Below the pieces are notes generated by a model. That model was given only the letters and a program-made list of their open reading frames with translations, ran no database searches and was not told where the DNA came from. Below are positions 41,977 to 50,310 of a stretch of 64,000 bases of DNA, piece by piece. How positions within the stretch are numbered: position 1 is the stretch's first letter; every line of letters starts with the position of its first letter. The stretch comes from Mesorhizobium sp. B2-7-2 (GTDB taxonomy: Bacteria > Pseudomonadota > Alphaproteobacteria > Rhizobiales > Rhizobiaceae): positions 1-64,000 of the forward strand of contig NZ_VFTZ01000023.1 in the NCBI RefSeq assembly GCF_006440775.1, written 5' to 3'. The translations under genes were made by a program, and so were the position numbers.

Positions 41977-42006
41977 GGGATAAACGGAGGAATCTCCGTT
42001 TATCCC
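41977..42006. other. Perfect 13-bp inverted repeat
   Basis: GGGATAAACGGAG (41977-41989), loop GAAT, CTCCGTTTATCCC (41994-42006). It lies downstream of the DUF2293 gene and 38 bases before the SDR start. It has no T-run, so it could be a terminator-like barrier or an operator. Confidence 0.6.
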
Positions 42007-42084
42007 ATGTACGGCGCCGCCGCCGTTTTTCCAGAGGCGGCACCCGAATTAATTGGCGGGATGCGGCATAGAGGACGCAGGCGT

Positions 42085-42399
42085 CTATTCGTCCTCCTCG
42101 TCTTCCTCGAGCAACCGTGTCGCCCGCCAACGGGTGAGCACCTCATTGGTCCGCCTGATGACGAAGAAGCGCGCCGAATCCCGGTCGTAGCCTTCGGCCA
42201 GCAGCTTTTCGTAATCGGTGTGGACGTGGCGGACATGGGCGATGGTGGCCAGCCACACCGCGATTGTCGGCGGCAAGCTCTTCATGTGCACCGAGCCGGC
42301 TTCGGCGCGGATTTTCTCCATGTCGGCATAAGGCGCGAGCGGCAGCAGCGCGGTCAGCGCCTTGGCGATGGCGCGGCGGCGACCGGTTGGGGCGCTCAT
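42085..42399 (-). CDS. DUF2293 family protein
   Basis: A 104-residue protein matching DUF2293: MEKIRAEAGSVHMKSLPPTIAVWLA, then the hallmark ATIAHVRHVHTDYEKLLAEGYDRDSARFFV and an acidic tail (LLEEDEEDE). Function unknown. ATG 42399 overlaps the trmO stop by four bases, so it is the second gene of a trmO-DUF2293 operon. Confidence 0.85.
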   Translation of the reverse strand: MSAPTGRRRAIAKALTALLPLAPYADMEKIRAEAGSVHMKSLPPTIAVWLATIAHVRHVHTDYEKLLAEGYDRDSARFFVIRRTNEVLTRWRATRLLEEDEEDE

Positions 42400-42911
42400 T
42401 TCTCGTCGCGCCCGGCGATCGTCGCTTCGGGGAAGGCATCCGTGGAAGCGTAGTAGGGCTTGATGTCGATGACCGGCGTGCCGTCGAGCACGTCGATGGC
42501 GTCGATCTCGATCCGGCCGGCCGCGATGTCGAGCGCGACGAGCTTCGCCACATGCAGGCCGACAGGATTCGGCCGGGCAGGGGAGCGCAGCGAGAAAACG
42601 CCTTTCGCTTCAGCCGCATGGCGCGGTTTCTGCACAATCAGATTCCGCGGCGCGTGATGGAGCCAGGACAGGATGACGAGGTGGCTGGCGCGTTCCAGGT
42701 TTTGCAGCCCCGGGCGATAGGGCTCGTCGATCAGGATTGTCACGGGTCGCCCGGTTTCCCGGGCGGCGCGCATGTTCTTGGGGCAATCCTCGCGACTGAC
42801 CCAGGGTGAGACGATGCGGCCGATGAAGACGACATGGCCGTCCGGCCGCAACTGTGCCGGGTCGGCCGCAAGAAGCATTTCACCTTCGCGCGTCTCAAAC
42901 ATCCTGTTCAT
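42396..42911 (-). CDS. trmO: tRNA (t6A37) N6-methyltransferase TrmO (UPF0066/YaeB)
   Basis: A 171-residue SAM-dependent enzyme that methylates N6-threonylcarbamoyladenosine at position 37 of tRNA-Thr. Signatures are FIGRIVSPW near the N-terminus, LEGASHLVILSWLH-like text LERASHLVILSWLHHAPR, FSLRSPARPNPVGLHVAKLV, and the closing IDIKPYYASTDAF. ATG 42911 (MNRMFETREGE) is used; ATG 42902 and GTG 42944 are in frame. First gene before DUF2293, divergent from the ArsR-methyltransferase gene. Confidence 0.88.
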   Translation of the reverse strand: MNRMFETREGEMLLAADPAQLRPDGHVVFIGRIVSPWVSREDCPKNMRAARETGRPVTILIDEPYRPGLQNLERASHLVILSWLHHAPRNLIVQKPRHAAEAKGVFSLRSPARPNPVGLHVAKLVALDIAAGRIEIDAIDVLDGTPVIDIKPYYASTDAFPEATIAGRDEK

Positions 42912-43003
42912 CCCGCGGAGAAACCGCCTGCCGGCGCGGATCACGGCTGCGCCATTTTCTTGTCCGGAAGCGACATAGCACTTGCCACGGTTTCAAAATC
43001 GAC

Positions 43004-43019
43004 ATAAACATATCTTTAT
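43004..43019 (+). promoter_or_regulatory. Near-palindromic ATAAA-N6-TTTAT site before the ArsR-methyltransferase gene
   Basis: ATAAACATATCTTTAT is palindromic at all but one base pair (C/C where complementarity would need C/G) and sits 24 bases before the start. It resembles ATAAAGATATCTTTAT-like sites reported for SahR-type regulators of methionine metabolism, as I recall them. Confidence 0.5.
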
Positions 43020-43042
43020 ATCTTTCAACGAGAAACTCGCGC

Positions 43043-44065
43043 ATGCATGTCTCACTCGACACGATGGTAGATACATTGAAGGCGGCGGCCGAATCCAGCC
43101 GGCTGCGCATCCTGGTGCTGCTTTCGCGCGGGGATCTCACCGTCTCCGATCTCACGGAGATCCTCGGCCAGTCGCAACCGCGCGTCTCGCGGCATCTGAA
43201 GCTGCTGCTCGATGCCGGGCTGATCGGCCGCTACCAGGAAGGGTCCTGGGCCTTCTTCAGGCTGACCGATACGGATAATTCGCGCGATTTCGTCCAGCGT
43301 CTGGTCTCGGCCATAAGCGAGGCCGATCCGCAGGTGGTGCGCGATCTCGAGCGGCTGGCGGCGGTGAAGCGCAAGCGGCAGGACCGGGCGGCCGAATATT
43401 TTTCCGAGAATGCCGCGAGCTGGGATCACATCCGCTCGCTGCATGTGCCGGACCGGGCGGTGGAAGCGGCACTCATCAAGCTCGTCGGCAAGCGACCGTT
43501 CCAGTCCATGCTCGATCTTGGCACCGGTACGGGCAGGCTGCTCGAAATCTTTGCGCCGCTCTACCGGCGCGGCGTCGGCATCGACATGTCGCGCGAGATG
43601 CTGAGCGTGGCGCGCGCCAATCTCGACAAGGCCGGCATCGCCAATGCGCAGGTACGCCAGGGCGACATCTTCTCGCCGCCGGTCGAGCGCAACGCCTTCG
43701 ATCTCGTCACAATCCACCAGGTGCTGCACTATCTCGACGATCCCGCGCGCGCCATCGCCGAGGCGGCGCGGCTGCTCAGGCCATCAGGCCGGCTGATCGT
43801 CGTCGACTTCGCGCCGCATAACCTCGAATTCCTGCGCGACCAGCACGCGCACATGCGGCTCGGCTTTTCCGACCGGCAGATGTCCGACTGGTTCGCCGAC
43901 GCCGGCCTCGATCTCGAGGACAGCCAGGAATTCGAGCCGCGTGGCGGCAACGAGGCAAGGCTTACGGTGAAGCTCTGGCTCGGCCGCGATCAGCGACTGC
44001 TGATCGCCGATCCATCCAATGACCCGCTGCCTGCCAAGGCATATCCAATGGGGGAAACAGCCTGA
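43043..44065 (+). CDS. ArsR-family regulator fused to a SAM-binding methyltransferase domain (SahR-like)
   Basis: A 340-residue fusion. Residues about 5-90 are an ArsR winged helix (LKAAAESSRLRILVLLSRGDLTVSDLTEILGQSQPRVSRHLKLL, here given as consecutive parts LRILVLLSRGDLT and QSQPRVSRHLKLLLDAG). Residues about 135-320 are a class I methyltransferase fold with motif I SMLDLGTGTGRLLEIFAP and HQVLHYLDDP. Proteins of this architecture (SahR) sense S-adenosylhomocysteine and regulate methionine-cycle genes. No metal-binding Cys pair is seen. ATG 43043 is the start. metF starts on the last base of its stop codon, so they are coupled, which supports the methionine role. Confidence 0.87.
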   Translation: MHVSLDTMVDTLKAAAESSRLRILVLLSRGDLTVSDLTEILGQSQPRVSRHLKLLLDAGLIGRYQEGSWAFFRLTDTDNSRDFVQRLVSAISEADPQVVRDLERLAAVKRKRQDRAAEYFSENAASWDHIRSLHVPDRAVEAALIKLVGKRPFQSMLDLGTGTGRLLEIFAPLYRRGVGIDMSREMLSVARANLDKAGIANAQVRQGDIFSPPVERNAFDLVTIHQVLHYLDDPARAIAEAARLLRPSGRLIVVDFAPHNLEFLRDQHAHMRLGFSDRQMSDWFADAGLDLEDSQEFEPRGGNEARLTVKLWLGRDQRLLIADPSNDPLPAKAYPMGETA

Positions 44066-44982
44066 TGAACCAGTTCCGCTTTTCCCGCCGCCCCGACATC
44101 GGCGACAAGGTCCGGGTCTCGTTCGAATTCTTCCCGCCGAAGACCGACGAGATGGAAGTGAGGCTCTGGGACACGGTCACCCGGCTGGAACCGCTCAAGC
44201 CGAAATTCGTCTCGGTGACCTACGGCGCCGGCGGCTCGACCCGCGAGCGCACGGCGCGCACGGTCAAGCGCATCTTGAACGAGACGACGCTGACGCCTGC
44301 GGCGCACATGACTTGCGTCGATGCCGCGCGCGATCAGGTCGACACGGTCATTCGCGAATTCGCGGATATGGGCGTCAAACGTTTCGTCGCGTTGCGCGGC
44401 GATCCGGCGGCCGGTGTCGGCGCAAGTTACCACCCGCATCCCGATGGCTATGCCAATGGCGCCGAACTGGTCGGGGCGCTGAAGAACGCCGGCGATTTCG
44501 ATATCTCGGTCTCCGCCTATCCGGAAAAGCATCCGGAAAGCCCGGATTTCGCCACCGACATCGATATGCTGAAACGCAAGGCCGACAATGGCGCGACGCG
44601 GGCGATCACTCAGTTCTTCTTCGACAACGACCTTTACGAGCGCTATGTCGAGCGGGCGCGCCGCGCCGGCATCTACATCCCGATCGTGCCGGGCATCCTC
44701 CCGGTGCATAATTTCACCCAGGTCGCCAATTTCTCGTCGCGCTGCGGGGCGCTGGTGCCGGCCTGGCTGGCCGAGCGCTTCGAGGGGCTAGAGAACGACC
44801 CGCAGACGCATGCCCTCGTGGCCTCCGCCGTGGCCGCCGAGCAGGTGCTCGACCTTGTCGAGCGCGGCGTCGGCGACTTCCATTTCTACACGATGAACCG
44901 CGCCGACCTCGTCTTTGCCGTCTGCCACATGATCGGCATCCGCTCGCATGAGACGGAGGCGGCGGGTTCGGCCGCCGCCTAG
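44065..44982 (+). CDS. metF: Methylenetetrahydrofolate reductase
   Basis: A 305-residue FAD enzyme that makes 5-methyl-THF for methionine synthesis. SFEFFPPKTDEMEVRLW holds the catalytic Glu, VSVTYGAGGSTRERT and HMTCVDAARDQVD are family blocks, ALRGDPAAG binds flavin, and KADNGATRAITQFFFDND is the NADH/folate segment. ATG 44065 overlaps the stop of the SahR-like gene by one base (TGATG). A strong terminator follows. Single-domain bacterial length. Confidence 0.95.
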   Translation: MNQFRFSRRPDIGDKVRVSFEFFPPKTDEMEVRLWDTVTRLEPLKPKFVSVTYGAGGSTRERTARTVKRILNETTLTPAAHMTCVDAARDQVDTVIREFADMGVKRFVALRGDPAAGVGASYHPHPDGYANGAELVGALKNAGDFDISVSAYPEKHPESPDFATDIDMLKRKADNGATRAITQFFFDNDLYERYVERARRAGIYIPIVPGILPVHNFTQVANFSSRCGALVPAWLAERFEGLENDPQTHALVASAVAAEQVLDLVERGVGDFHFYTMNRADLVFAVCHMIGIRSHETEAAGSAAA

Positions 44983-44997
44983 GGCAGGCTGCAACGG

Positions 44998-45026
44998 AAA
45001 AGGCCGGGTAGAACCCGGCCTTTTCG
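44998..45026 (+). terminator. Rho-independent terminator after metF
   Basis: AAAAGGCCGGGT, loop AGA, ACCCGGCCTTTT: a perfect 12-bp stem 15 bases after the metF stop. Confidence 0.92.
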
Positions 45027-45073
45027 AACTGTTTGGACTATATCTCGGTACTGGTCTTCCCGGCTTTGGCGGG

Positions 45074-45160
45074 TCAGGGAAGAACACCTATGATAAGGGC
45101 ACCGATGAATGCGAATGCGGCACAAATCATCAACGCGTTGATCGGCCTCGTCAGTCCCAT
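45074..45160 (-). CDS. 28-residue hydrophobic membrane peptide
   Basis: A tiny minus-strand gene: ATG 45160 with a perfect AGGAGG (45168-45173) seven bases upstream, 28 codons, stop at 45074. The peptide begins MGLTRPIN and continues as one hydrophobic helix (ALMICAAFAFIGALIIGVLP), so it should insert in the inner membrane with the short basic end in the cytoplasm. An ATG nearer the Shine-Dalgarno runs into a stop after four codons. It is convergent with metF. I do not know a function; such one-helix peptides often modify larger membrane complexes. Confidence 0.6.
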   Translation of the reverse strand: MGLTRPINALMICAAFAFIGALIIGVLP

Positions 45161-45353
45161 GCCATAGCCTCCTCTTCAGAGCTATGGCCGGAATCTAGAG
45201 TCATTTGGGTTACAGGCAAGCGGAAAACGTGCTGCAATGCGACATGATTGTGGGATTTGCGACTTCCGATTTATCGTTAGCCGTTGAAACTCTTCGGCAA
45301 AAGCCGCCTCAAGCGTTGTGAATAAATTGTGGCGGAGCCGTGGCATGACACCG

Positions 45354-46274
45354 CTACCATCGGCCCAACAGGCGACCGTCTATGGTGACCAGGCCGAGTC
45401 CGATCAGCGTCATGCCGCCGATTTCGAACAGCGCCAGGCGCTCGCCGAGGAACAGGAAGCCGAGCAGCACCGCGCTCACCGGCACGACCAGGGTGACCAG
45501 CGAGGCATTGGTGGCGCCGGCCGAAGCGACGAGGTTGAAATAGAGGATGTAAGCAAAGGCGGTTGAAAGCAGCGCCAGGCCCAGAACCGCGGCCCAAACG
45601 GGCGGCGAGACCGAGAAAAGCCCCGCAGGGCCATACGCAATCAGCACGAGCGGGATCATGATGATGGTCGATGCGGTCAGCTGTCCGGTGGCGATGACGG
45701 GCGACGGCACGCCCTTGAAGCGGCGCGCGATCATCAGGGCGACGGCGTAGGAGATCGAAGCGCCGATCAGTGCGAACTTGGCCCACACCGGTCCGCCAAG
45801 CCCGGCAAGCAGGCCAGGTCCGATCATCACCGCGGTGCCGGCGACACCGAGCGCGATGCCGGCGAACTTGTTCCAGGACAGCTTCTCGTCGGTGGTGAGC
45901 GCATTGGCCAGGATCAGCGTCCAGAACGGCGTCGTGGCGTTGAGCACCGAAGCGACGCCGGCGCCGAGCTGCGTCTGGCCGGCGAAGATCAGCGAGAAGG
46001 GCACGACATTGTTGGTGAGCGCCAGCAAGAAGAACAGGCCGGCATGCGGGAAGGCGAGCCGGAACGAAGGGCCGCGGGCTGCCAGATAGAGGTGAAGTGC
46101 CGCCGCGGCGATGGCGACGCGGAACAGCACCAGCGCCAGCGGATGTATCTCGGAAACGGCGATGCGGGCAAAGAAGAACGAACCGCCCCAGATCGCGCCG
46201 AGCAGGAGAAGCTGCGCCCAATCCTTGAGCGTCATCGCTCCGCGCGTCGGCGCGGCGCCGGCCGTAATCGACAT
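45354..46274 (-). CDS. EamA-family (DMT superfamily) transporter
   Basis: A 306-residue permease with ten predicted helices in two EamA repeats (first: LLLLGAIWGGSFFFARIAV; second begins KFALIGASISYAVALMIARR). Members export amino acids, nucleosides or metabolites. ATG 46274 starts MSITAGAAPTRG. It is divergent from the ornithine/lysine decarboxylase gene by 211 bases, so a link to polyamine or amino-acid export can be imagined, but no motif shows the substrate. Confidence 0.9.
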   Translation of the reverse strand: MSITAGAAPTRGAMTLKDWAQLLLLGAIWGGSFFFARIAVSEIHPLALVLFRVAIAAAALHLYLAARGPSFRLAFPHAGLFFLLALTNNVVPFSLIFAGQTQLGAGVASVLNATTPFWTLILANALTTDEKLSWNKFAGIALGVAGTAVMIGPGLLAGLGGPVWAKFALIGASISYAVALMIARRFKGVPSPVIATGQLTASTIIMIPLVLIAYGPAGLFSVSPPVWAAVLGLALLSTAFAYILYFNLVASAGATNASLVTLVVPVSAVLLGFLFLGERLALFEIGGMTLIGLGLVTIDGRLLGRW

Positions 46275-46485
46275 GTCCTGTTCCTCCCCGGGGCCGATCG
46301 CAACCTCGGCCCGTCAAATACCCCAAGAACCGATATCCGCAGGCAAGGGCCACCCGAAACATGACCAATGGTTTAGCGTCGCCAAAATGTGCAACAGGCC
46401 GCTCCGGATCGCCAAGACACAGAACTGTTTTCTTTGGCGGCTAGCTAGGATTAATTGTGCGCGCTCCAGACCTGAGGATTCGTCC

Positions 46486-47706
46486 ATGCAGCGATTCGAA
46501 AATGCCCGTGAGGCGGCACTGGCGCTTCGTCCCGACGACCCGGTCTACTGTTTCCGCCCGCAGGTGCTGAAAGCGGACGCCTTGCAGTTCATGGGCATGT
46601 TTCCCGGCAAGACCGCTTATGCGGTCAAGACCAATGGCGAGCAGATCGTTCTGAAGACGCTGGTGGAAACCGGCGTCAGCGCCTTCGACGTCGCCTCGCC
46701 CGGCGAGTTCGCCGCCGTGCGCGCCGTCTCGCCCGACGCCGAGATGCTCTACATGCATCCGGTCAAGGCGCAGTCGGACATCAAGCTGGCGCTTGAAAAA
46801 TACGGCATCCGGGTGATCTCGCTCGACCATGAGGACGAGATCGCGAAGCTGACGCGTGTGGTGCGGGCGCTCGATATCGATCCCGGCGCTCTCACCGTCT
46901 TCGTGCGCATCCAGACCAAGGGCCATGCGGCTTACGAACTGTCGAAGAAATTCGGCGCCGGGCCCGCCAACGCGGTGGAGCTTGCCGAGCGGCTGAACCG
47001 CACCGGCTATAAGGTCGGCCTCTGCTTCCACGTCGGCAGCCAGATCGAGGATCCGGATACCTATGAACGCGCTCTCGCCTCGGCGGACTGGGTGCGCAAC
47101 CGCCTGACCTTCGACATCGCCGGGCTCGATGTCGGCGGCGGCTTTCCCGCCGAATACGGCCATGATCCCAATCGCAGGCACATCGAGATGCCGTCGCTCG
47201 GGCAGTTGATGTCGCGGCTGGCCGGCGACCTTAAAGAATATCAGTTCGACCAGATGCCCTTGGTGGCCGAGCCCGGACGCGTGATCGTGGCGCGGTGCCT
47301 GTCGCTGATCGTGCGCGTGCTATTGCGCAAGGGCAAGCGGCTCTACATCAATGACGGCATCTGGGCGTCGCTGTCGGATTCATGGACGGGCAAGATCACG
47401 CTGCCGGCGCGCTTCATTCCAGATCCCGCGATCCGTACCCGCAACGGCAACGAGAACACGATCGTGCCGTTCAAGGTCTGCGGCGCGACCTGCGATTCCG
47501 TCGATATTCTGTCCCGGCCGTTCTGGCTGCCGGAAACGGTCGACACCGGCGACTGGATCGAGATCGGCCATATCGGCGCCTACTCGCTGTCGCTCAGGAC
47601 ACGCTTCAACGGCTTCTACCCCGATACGTTCGTCGAAGTGACGACACCGTTCGACGAGGGCGATGCACCGCAGGGCTTTGCGAGCTTGGAGACGATGGCG
47701 GATTGA
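46486..47706 (+). CDS. Type III PLP-dependent ornithine/lysine decarboxylase
   Basis: A 406-residue alanine-racemase-fold decarboxylase. Lys48 in TAYAVKTNG carries PLP, HVGSQIEDP and LDVGGGFP are cofactor-binding loops, AEPGRVIVARC binds phosphate, and the active-site Cys from the neighbouring subunit is in VCGATCDSVD. This is the eukaryote-like ODC family found in alphaproteobacteria; it makes putrescine and in some members cadaverine. TGAGGA precedes ATG 46486. The frame is open for 125 codons upstream through the divergent transporter promoter. Confidence 0.92.
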   Translation: MQRFENAREAALALRPDDPVYCFRPQVLKADALQFMGMFPGKTAYAVKTNGEQIVLKTLVETGVSAFDVASPGEFAAVRAVSPDAEMLYMHPVKAQSDIKLALEKYGIRVISLDHEDEIAKLTRVVRALDIDPGALTVFVRIQTKGHAAYELSKKFGAGPANAVELAERLNRTGYKVGLCFHVGSQIEDPDTYERALASADWVRNRLTFDIAGLDVGGGFPAEYGHDPNRRHIEMPSLGQLMSRLAGDLKEYQFDQMPLVAEPGRVIVARCLSLIVRVLLRKGKRLYINDGIWASLSDSWTGKITLPARFIPDPAIRTRNGNENTIVPFKVCGATCDSVDILSRPFWLPETVDTGDWIEIGHIGAYSLSLRTRFNGFYPDTFVEVTTPFDEGDAPQGFASLETMAD

Positions 47707-47707
47707 G

Positions 47708-47864
47708 TTCCCCCTTCTCCCCTTGTGGGAGAAGGTGTCGCCGAAGGCGACGGATGAGGGGTGCTCCAGGGAAAGCCAACGTCTCACCCCGCTGGAACAC
47801 CCCTCATCCGTCTCGGCGCTGCGCGCCGATCCACCTTCTCCCACAAGGGGAGAAGGGAAAGGGC
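47708..47864. repeat. Palindromic intergenic repeat (family I)
   Basis: ccccttctccccttgtggga and cgacggatgaggggtgctcc are mirrored by ggaacacccctcatccgtc and tcccacaaggggagaaggg. It separates the convergent decarboxylase and transglycosylase genes. Confidence 0.88.
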
Positions 47865-47865
47865 G

Positions 47866-49044
47866 CTACAGCTTCGCCAAAAGCTCGGGCGTCGGCCAAC
47901 CGTCGACCGGCAGGCCAAGCCGCATCTGCTCCTTGCGGACCGCCTCGCGCGTGTTGGTGCCGAGGATGCCGTCGACGGTGCCGACGTCGTAACCCTTGGC
48001 CTCGAGCTTGGTCTGCAGCGCCTTCATCTGGTCGCCGCTCAGGCCTTGCTCGGGCGTGCGCGGATCGAATTGCGGCGCGCCGGCAAGGCGGGTCGCAAGC
48101 ACTGCCGCCGTCAGCGCGTAGGTGAAGGACTGGTTCCATTCCAGATAGACGTCGAAGTTGTCATAGGTCAGGAAGGCGGGACCCTTGCGGCCCATCGGCA
48201 GCGCCAAGCCAGCCTTGAGACCATTGTCGATGAGCGGGTTGCCGTTGGGTTCGGTGACGCCCCATTGCGCCCATTGCGACAGCGGCAGCTTGTTGGTGCG
48301 GCCGGTCTGGTCCCATGGCATCTCGTCGGGGACGCGCACTTCCTGGACCCAAGGCTGGTCGCGCTTCCAGCCGCGCGACATGATCTTGTCGGCCGTGGTC
48401 ATGATGACGTCCGGCACGCTGTTCCTCAGATCGACCTTGCCGTCTCCGTCGCCGTCGACACCTCGCGCCAGATAGTCGGTCGGCAGGATCTGCGTTTGGC
48501 CGATCTCACCAGCCCAGGCGCCTTTGACGTCGGCCGGCAGCACGCCGCGGTCGATCAAGGTAAGCAGCGGCACCAATTGCTGCCGAAACAGCTGAGGACG
48601 GCGGCAATCATGCGAAAGCGTCACCAGCGCATCGAGGGTGTGGAAGTCGCCCTGGACGGCGCCGAAGTCGGTTTCCAACCCCCAGAAAGCCGCGATGATC
48701 GCCGGCTGTACGCCGAACTCCTTGTCGGCGCGGTCGAAGGTTTCGGCATATTTCTTCAGATTGGCCGCACCCTGCTTCAGGCGGTAGGCCGAAATCATGC
48801 GGTTGGCGAATTCGGTGAAAGTCTGGGTGAAGACGCCCTGGGCGCGGTCGCGCGCCAATGCCCGCTGGTCGATGGCGGCGTCCTCCAGCGCGTCGAGCCC
48901 GACGGCGCCGACGCCGGCTGCCTTGGCTTCTGCCGCGACACCCTGTTTCCAGGCCTCGAAATCGCCGCCGCATTCCTGCGCCGCCGCGGGCAGCGCAAGC
49001 GCGCCGACGAAGAGCGCCGCCAGGATTTCAACGCGCAATCGCAT
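47866..49044 (-). CDS. Lytic murein transglycosylase (MltB/SLT_2 type) with peptidoglycan-binding domain
   Basis: A 392-residue periplasmic enzyme. Signal peptide MRLRVEILAALFVGALALPAAAQ. The SLT_2 domain (about 28-310) has AFWGLETDFGAVQGDF with the catalytic Glu, AGEIGQTQILPTDYL, and WAQWGVTEPNG. The C-terminal 60 residues are a PG_binding_1 repeat (LSGDQMKALQTKLEAKGYDVGTVDGILGTNTR; key parts MKALQTKLEAKGYDVGTVDG and LGTNTREAVRKEQ). It cuts glycan strands to 1,6-anhydro ends. Typical rhizobial length and order. Confidence 0.93.
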   Translation of the reverse strand: MRLRVEILAALFVGALALPAAAQECGGDFEAWKQGVAAEAKAAGVGAVGLDALEDAAIDQRALARDRAQGVFTQTFTEFANRMISAYRLKQGAANLKKYAETFDRADKEFGVQPAIIAAFWGLETDFGAVQGDFHTLDALVTLSHDCRRPQLFRQQLVPLLTLIDRGVLPADVKGAWAGEIGQTQILPTDYLARGVDGDGDGKVDLRNSVPDVIMTTADKIMSRGWKRDQPWVQEVRVPDEMPWDQTGRTNKLPLSQWAQWGVTEPNGNPLIDNGLKAGLALPMGRKGPAFLTYDNFDVYLEWNQSFTYALTAAVLATRLAGAPQFDPRTPEQGLSGDQMKALQTKLEAKGYDVGTVDGILGTNTREAVRKEQMRLGLPVDGWPTPELLAKL

Positions 49045-49227
49045 CGCTTTCCTTTCGAGACCGGCGCATGACCCGATCGCGACCCCGGACGGGATCGGAC
49101 GGGCGCATGCGAGGATTTCAAAGCTCAGGAGTCTTGCCAGGCACTCGCACGAGTACGCCGCTCCAGATTACCAGCGGTTGCATGTTTCGCCGCCCGCCGT
49201 GTCGAAAAGCAGGCGCGGCGGCCGATG

Positions 49228-50019
49228 TCAACGGGTGTTCTGCCGCAGCCACTTCTTCCAGGCGGCTTCCGAGCCGTTGAAGACGTTGATGTCGGATTTG
49301 CCGGTCATGCCGGGCACGATACCGGTGCCGGTGTACTGCCAGAAGGTGAAGGGGTGGCTGCCGTATTTCTCGCGCGGGTGGCCGGCGACCGAGCGCAGCC
49401 AATAGGGATAGCCGCGGAAGGTCGCCAGCTGGTTGTCGTCGAAGAAGTCGAGCGAGGTGTAGATGATCGGCTTCTTGCCATAATAGCGCTCGACCATTTG
49501 CAGGAAGACGGTCATCTCGCTGCGCACCGTGGTGGGGTCGGGGCGCAGCCTGCAGGTCGGCGAGTTCGGGTTCCATTCCATGTCGAGCACCGGCGGCATT
49601 GCCGACGGGTCTCTCGGGACATTGGCGATGAACCAGCGCGCCTGGGTTTCGGCCGGCGTGCAGAAGTAGAAGAAATGATAGGCCGCGCGCGGGACGCCGG
49701 CCGCTCTTGTACGCGCCCAGTGCTCGTTGAAATAGTCGTCGAAACGATCGCCGCCCTCCGTCGCCTTGATGAAGGCAAAGGAGATGCCGCTGGCCCTGGC
49801 CGTCGGCCAGTCGATCGAGCTCTGGTATTTGGAGACGTCCGTGCCGTGGATGGCGTAGGTCCATGGCGCGCCGCTGTCCCACTCATGCGGCTTGGAGTCC
49901 TCGAATTTGGGCGCGCGCACGGCAACCGCCGGCGACGACGGCGACAATGGTGAGAGGTCCTCCACGGTCGAGCAGGCGCCCAGCAGCGTAAGCATCAGGA
50001 TGGCCGCAAGACGGCGCAT
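49228..50019 (-). CDS. GH25 family lysozyme-like lipoprotein
   Basis: A 263-residue lipoprotein: signal MRRLAAILMLTLLGAC with lipobox LGAC at Cys16, then a Ser/Pro-rich linker. The GH25 barrel begins IHGTDVSKYQSSIDWP, with FAFIKATEGGDRFDDYF, and the catalytic Asp-x-Glu in VLDMEWNP. TFWQYTGTGIVPGM near the end is also typical. It would hydrolyse muramic-acid linkages of peptidoglycan. It is tandem with the MltB-like gene but separated by 183 bases. Confidence 0.92.
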   Translation of the reverse strand: MRRLAAILMLTLLGACSTVEDLSPLSPSSPAVAVRAPKFEDSKPHEWDSGAPWTYAIHGTDVSKYQSSIDWPTARASGISFAFIKATEGGDRFDDYFNEHWARTRAAGVPRAAYHFFYFCTPAETQARWFIANVPRDPSAMPPVLDMEWNPNSPTCRLRPDPTTVRSEMTVFLQMVERYYGKKPIIYTSLDFFDDNQLATFRGYPYWLRSVAGHPREKYGSHPFTFWQYTGTGIVPGMTGKSDINVFNGSEAAWKKWLRQNTR

Positions 50020-50140
50020 GATCTTCCCCGAGCCGGGATCAGCCGGCCGCTGATGGGTCCTTCATTGATGGTGGTCGCTTTCGCAGGCCCCCCTCCGGAC
50101 GATCGCCCCACAGGACCGTCCCGATTTATTCCGTCTTCCA

Positions 50141-50182
50141 AATCGTTGTCCCAAAACCGCTGCGCACTTTTGGGCGACATGG
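50141..50182. repeat. Hairpin repeat (family E)
   Basis: atcgttgtcccaaaaccgct with mirror cttttgggcgacat; same family as 7518-7566 and 61005-61041. The gap 50020-50310 otherwise shows nothing I can name. Confidence 0.8.
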
Positions 50183-50310
50183 AATCATTTGATCGCCGAA
50201 CATGGTTGATAATCCATTGACGGCGCTCGACGATGCCGGCGATTTTGCGGAAGCAATGGCGGCAAATCGATGACATAAATCGAGCCGGCGAATCCAAAAG
50301 GCGGGGAAAG

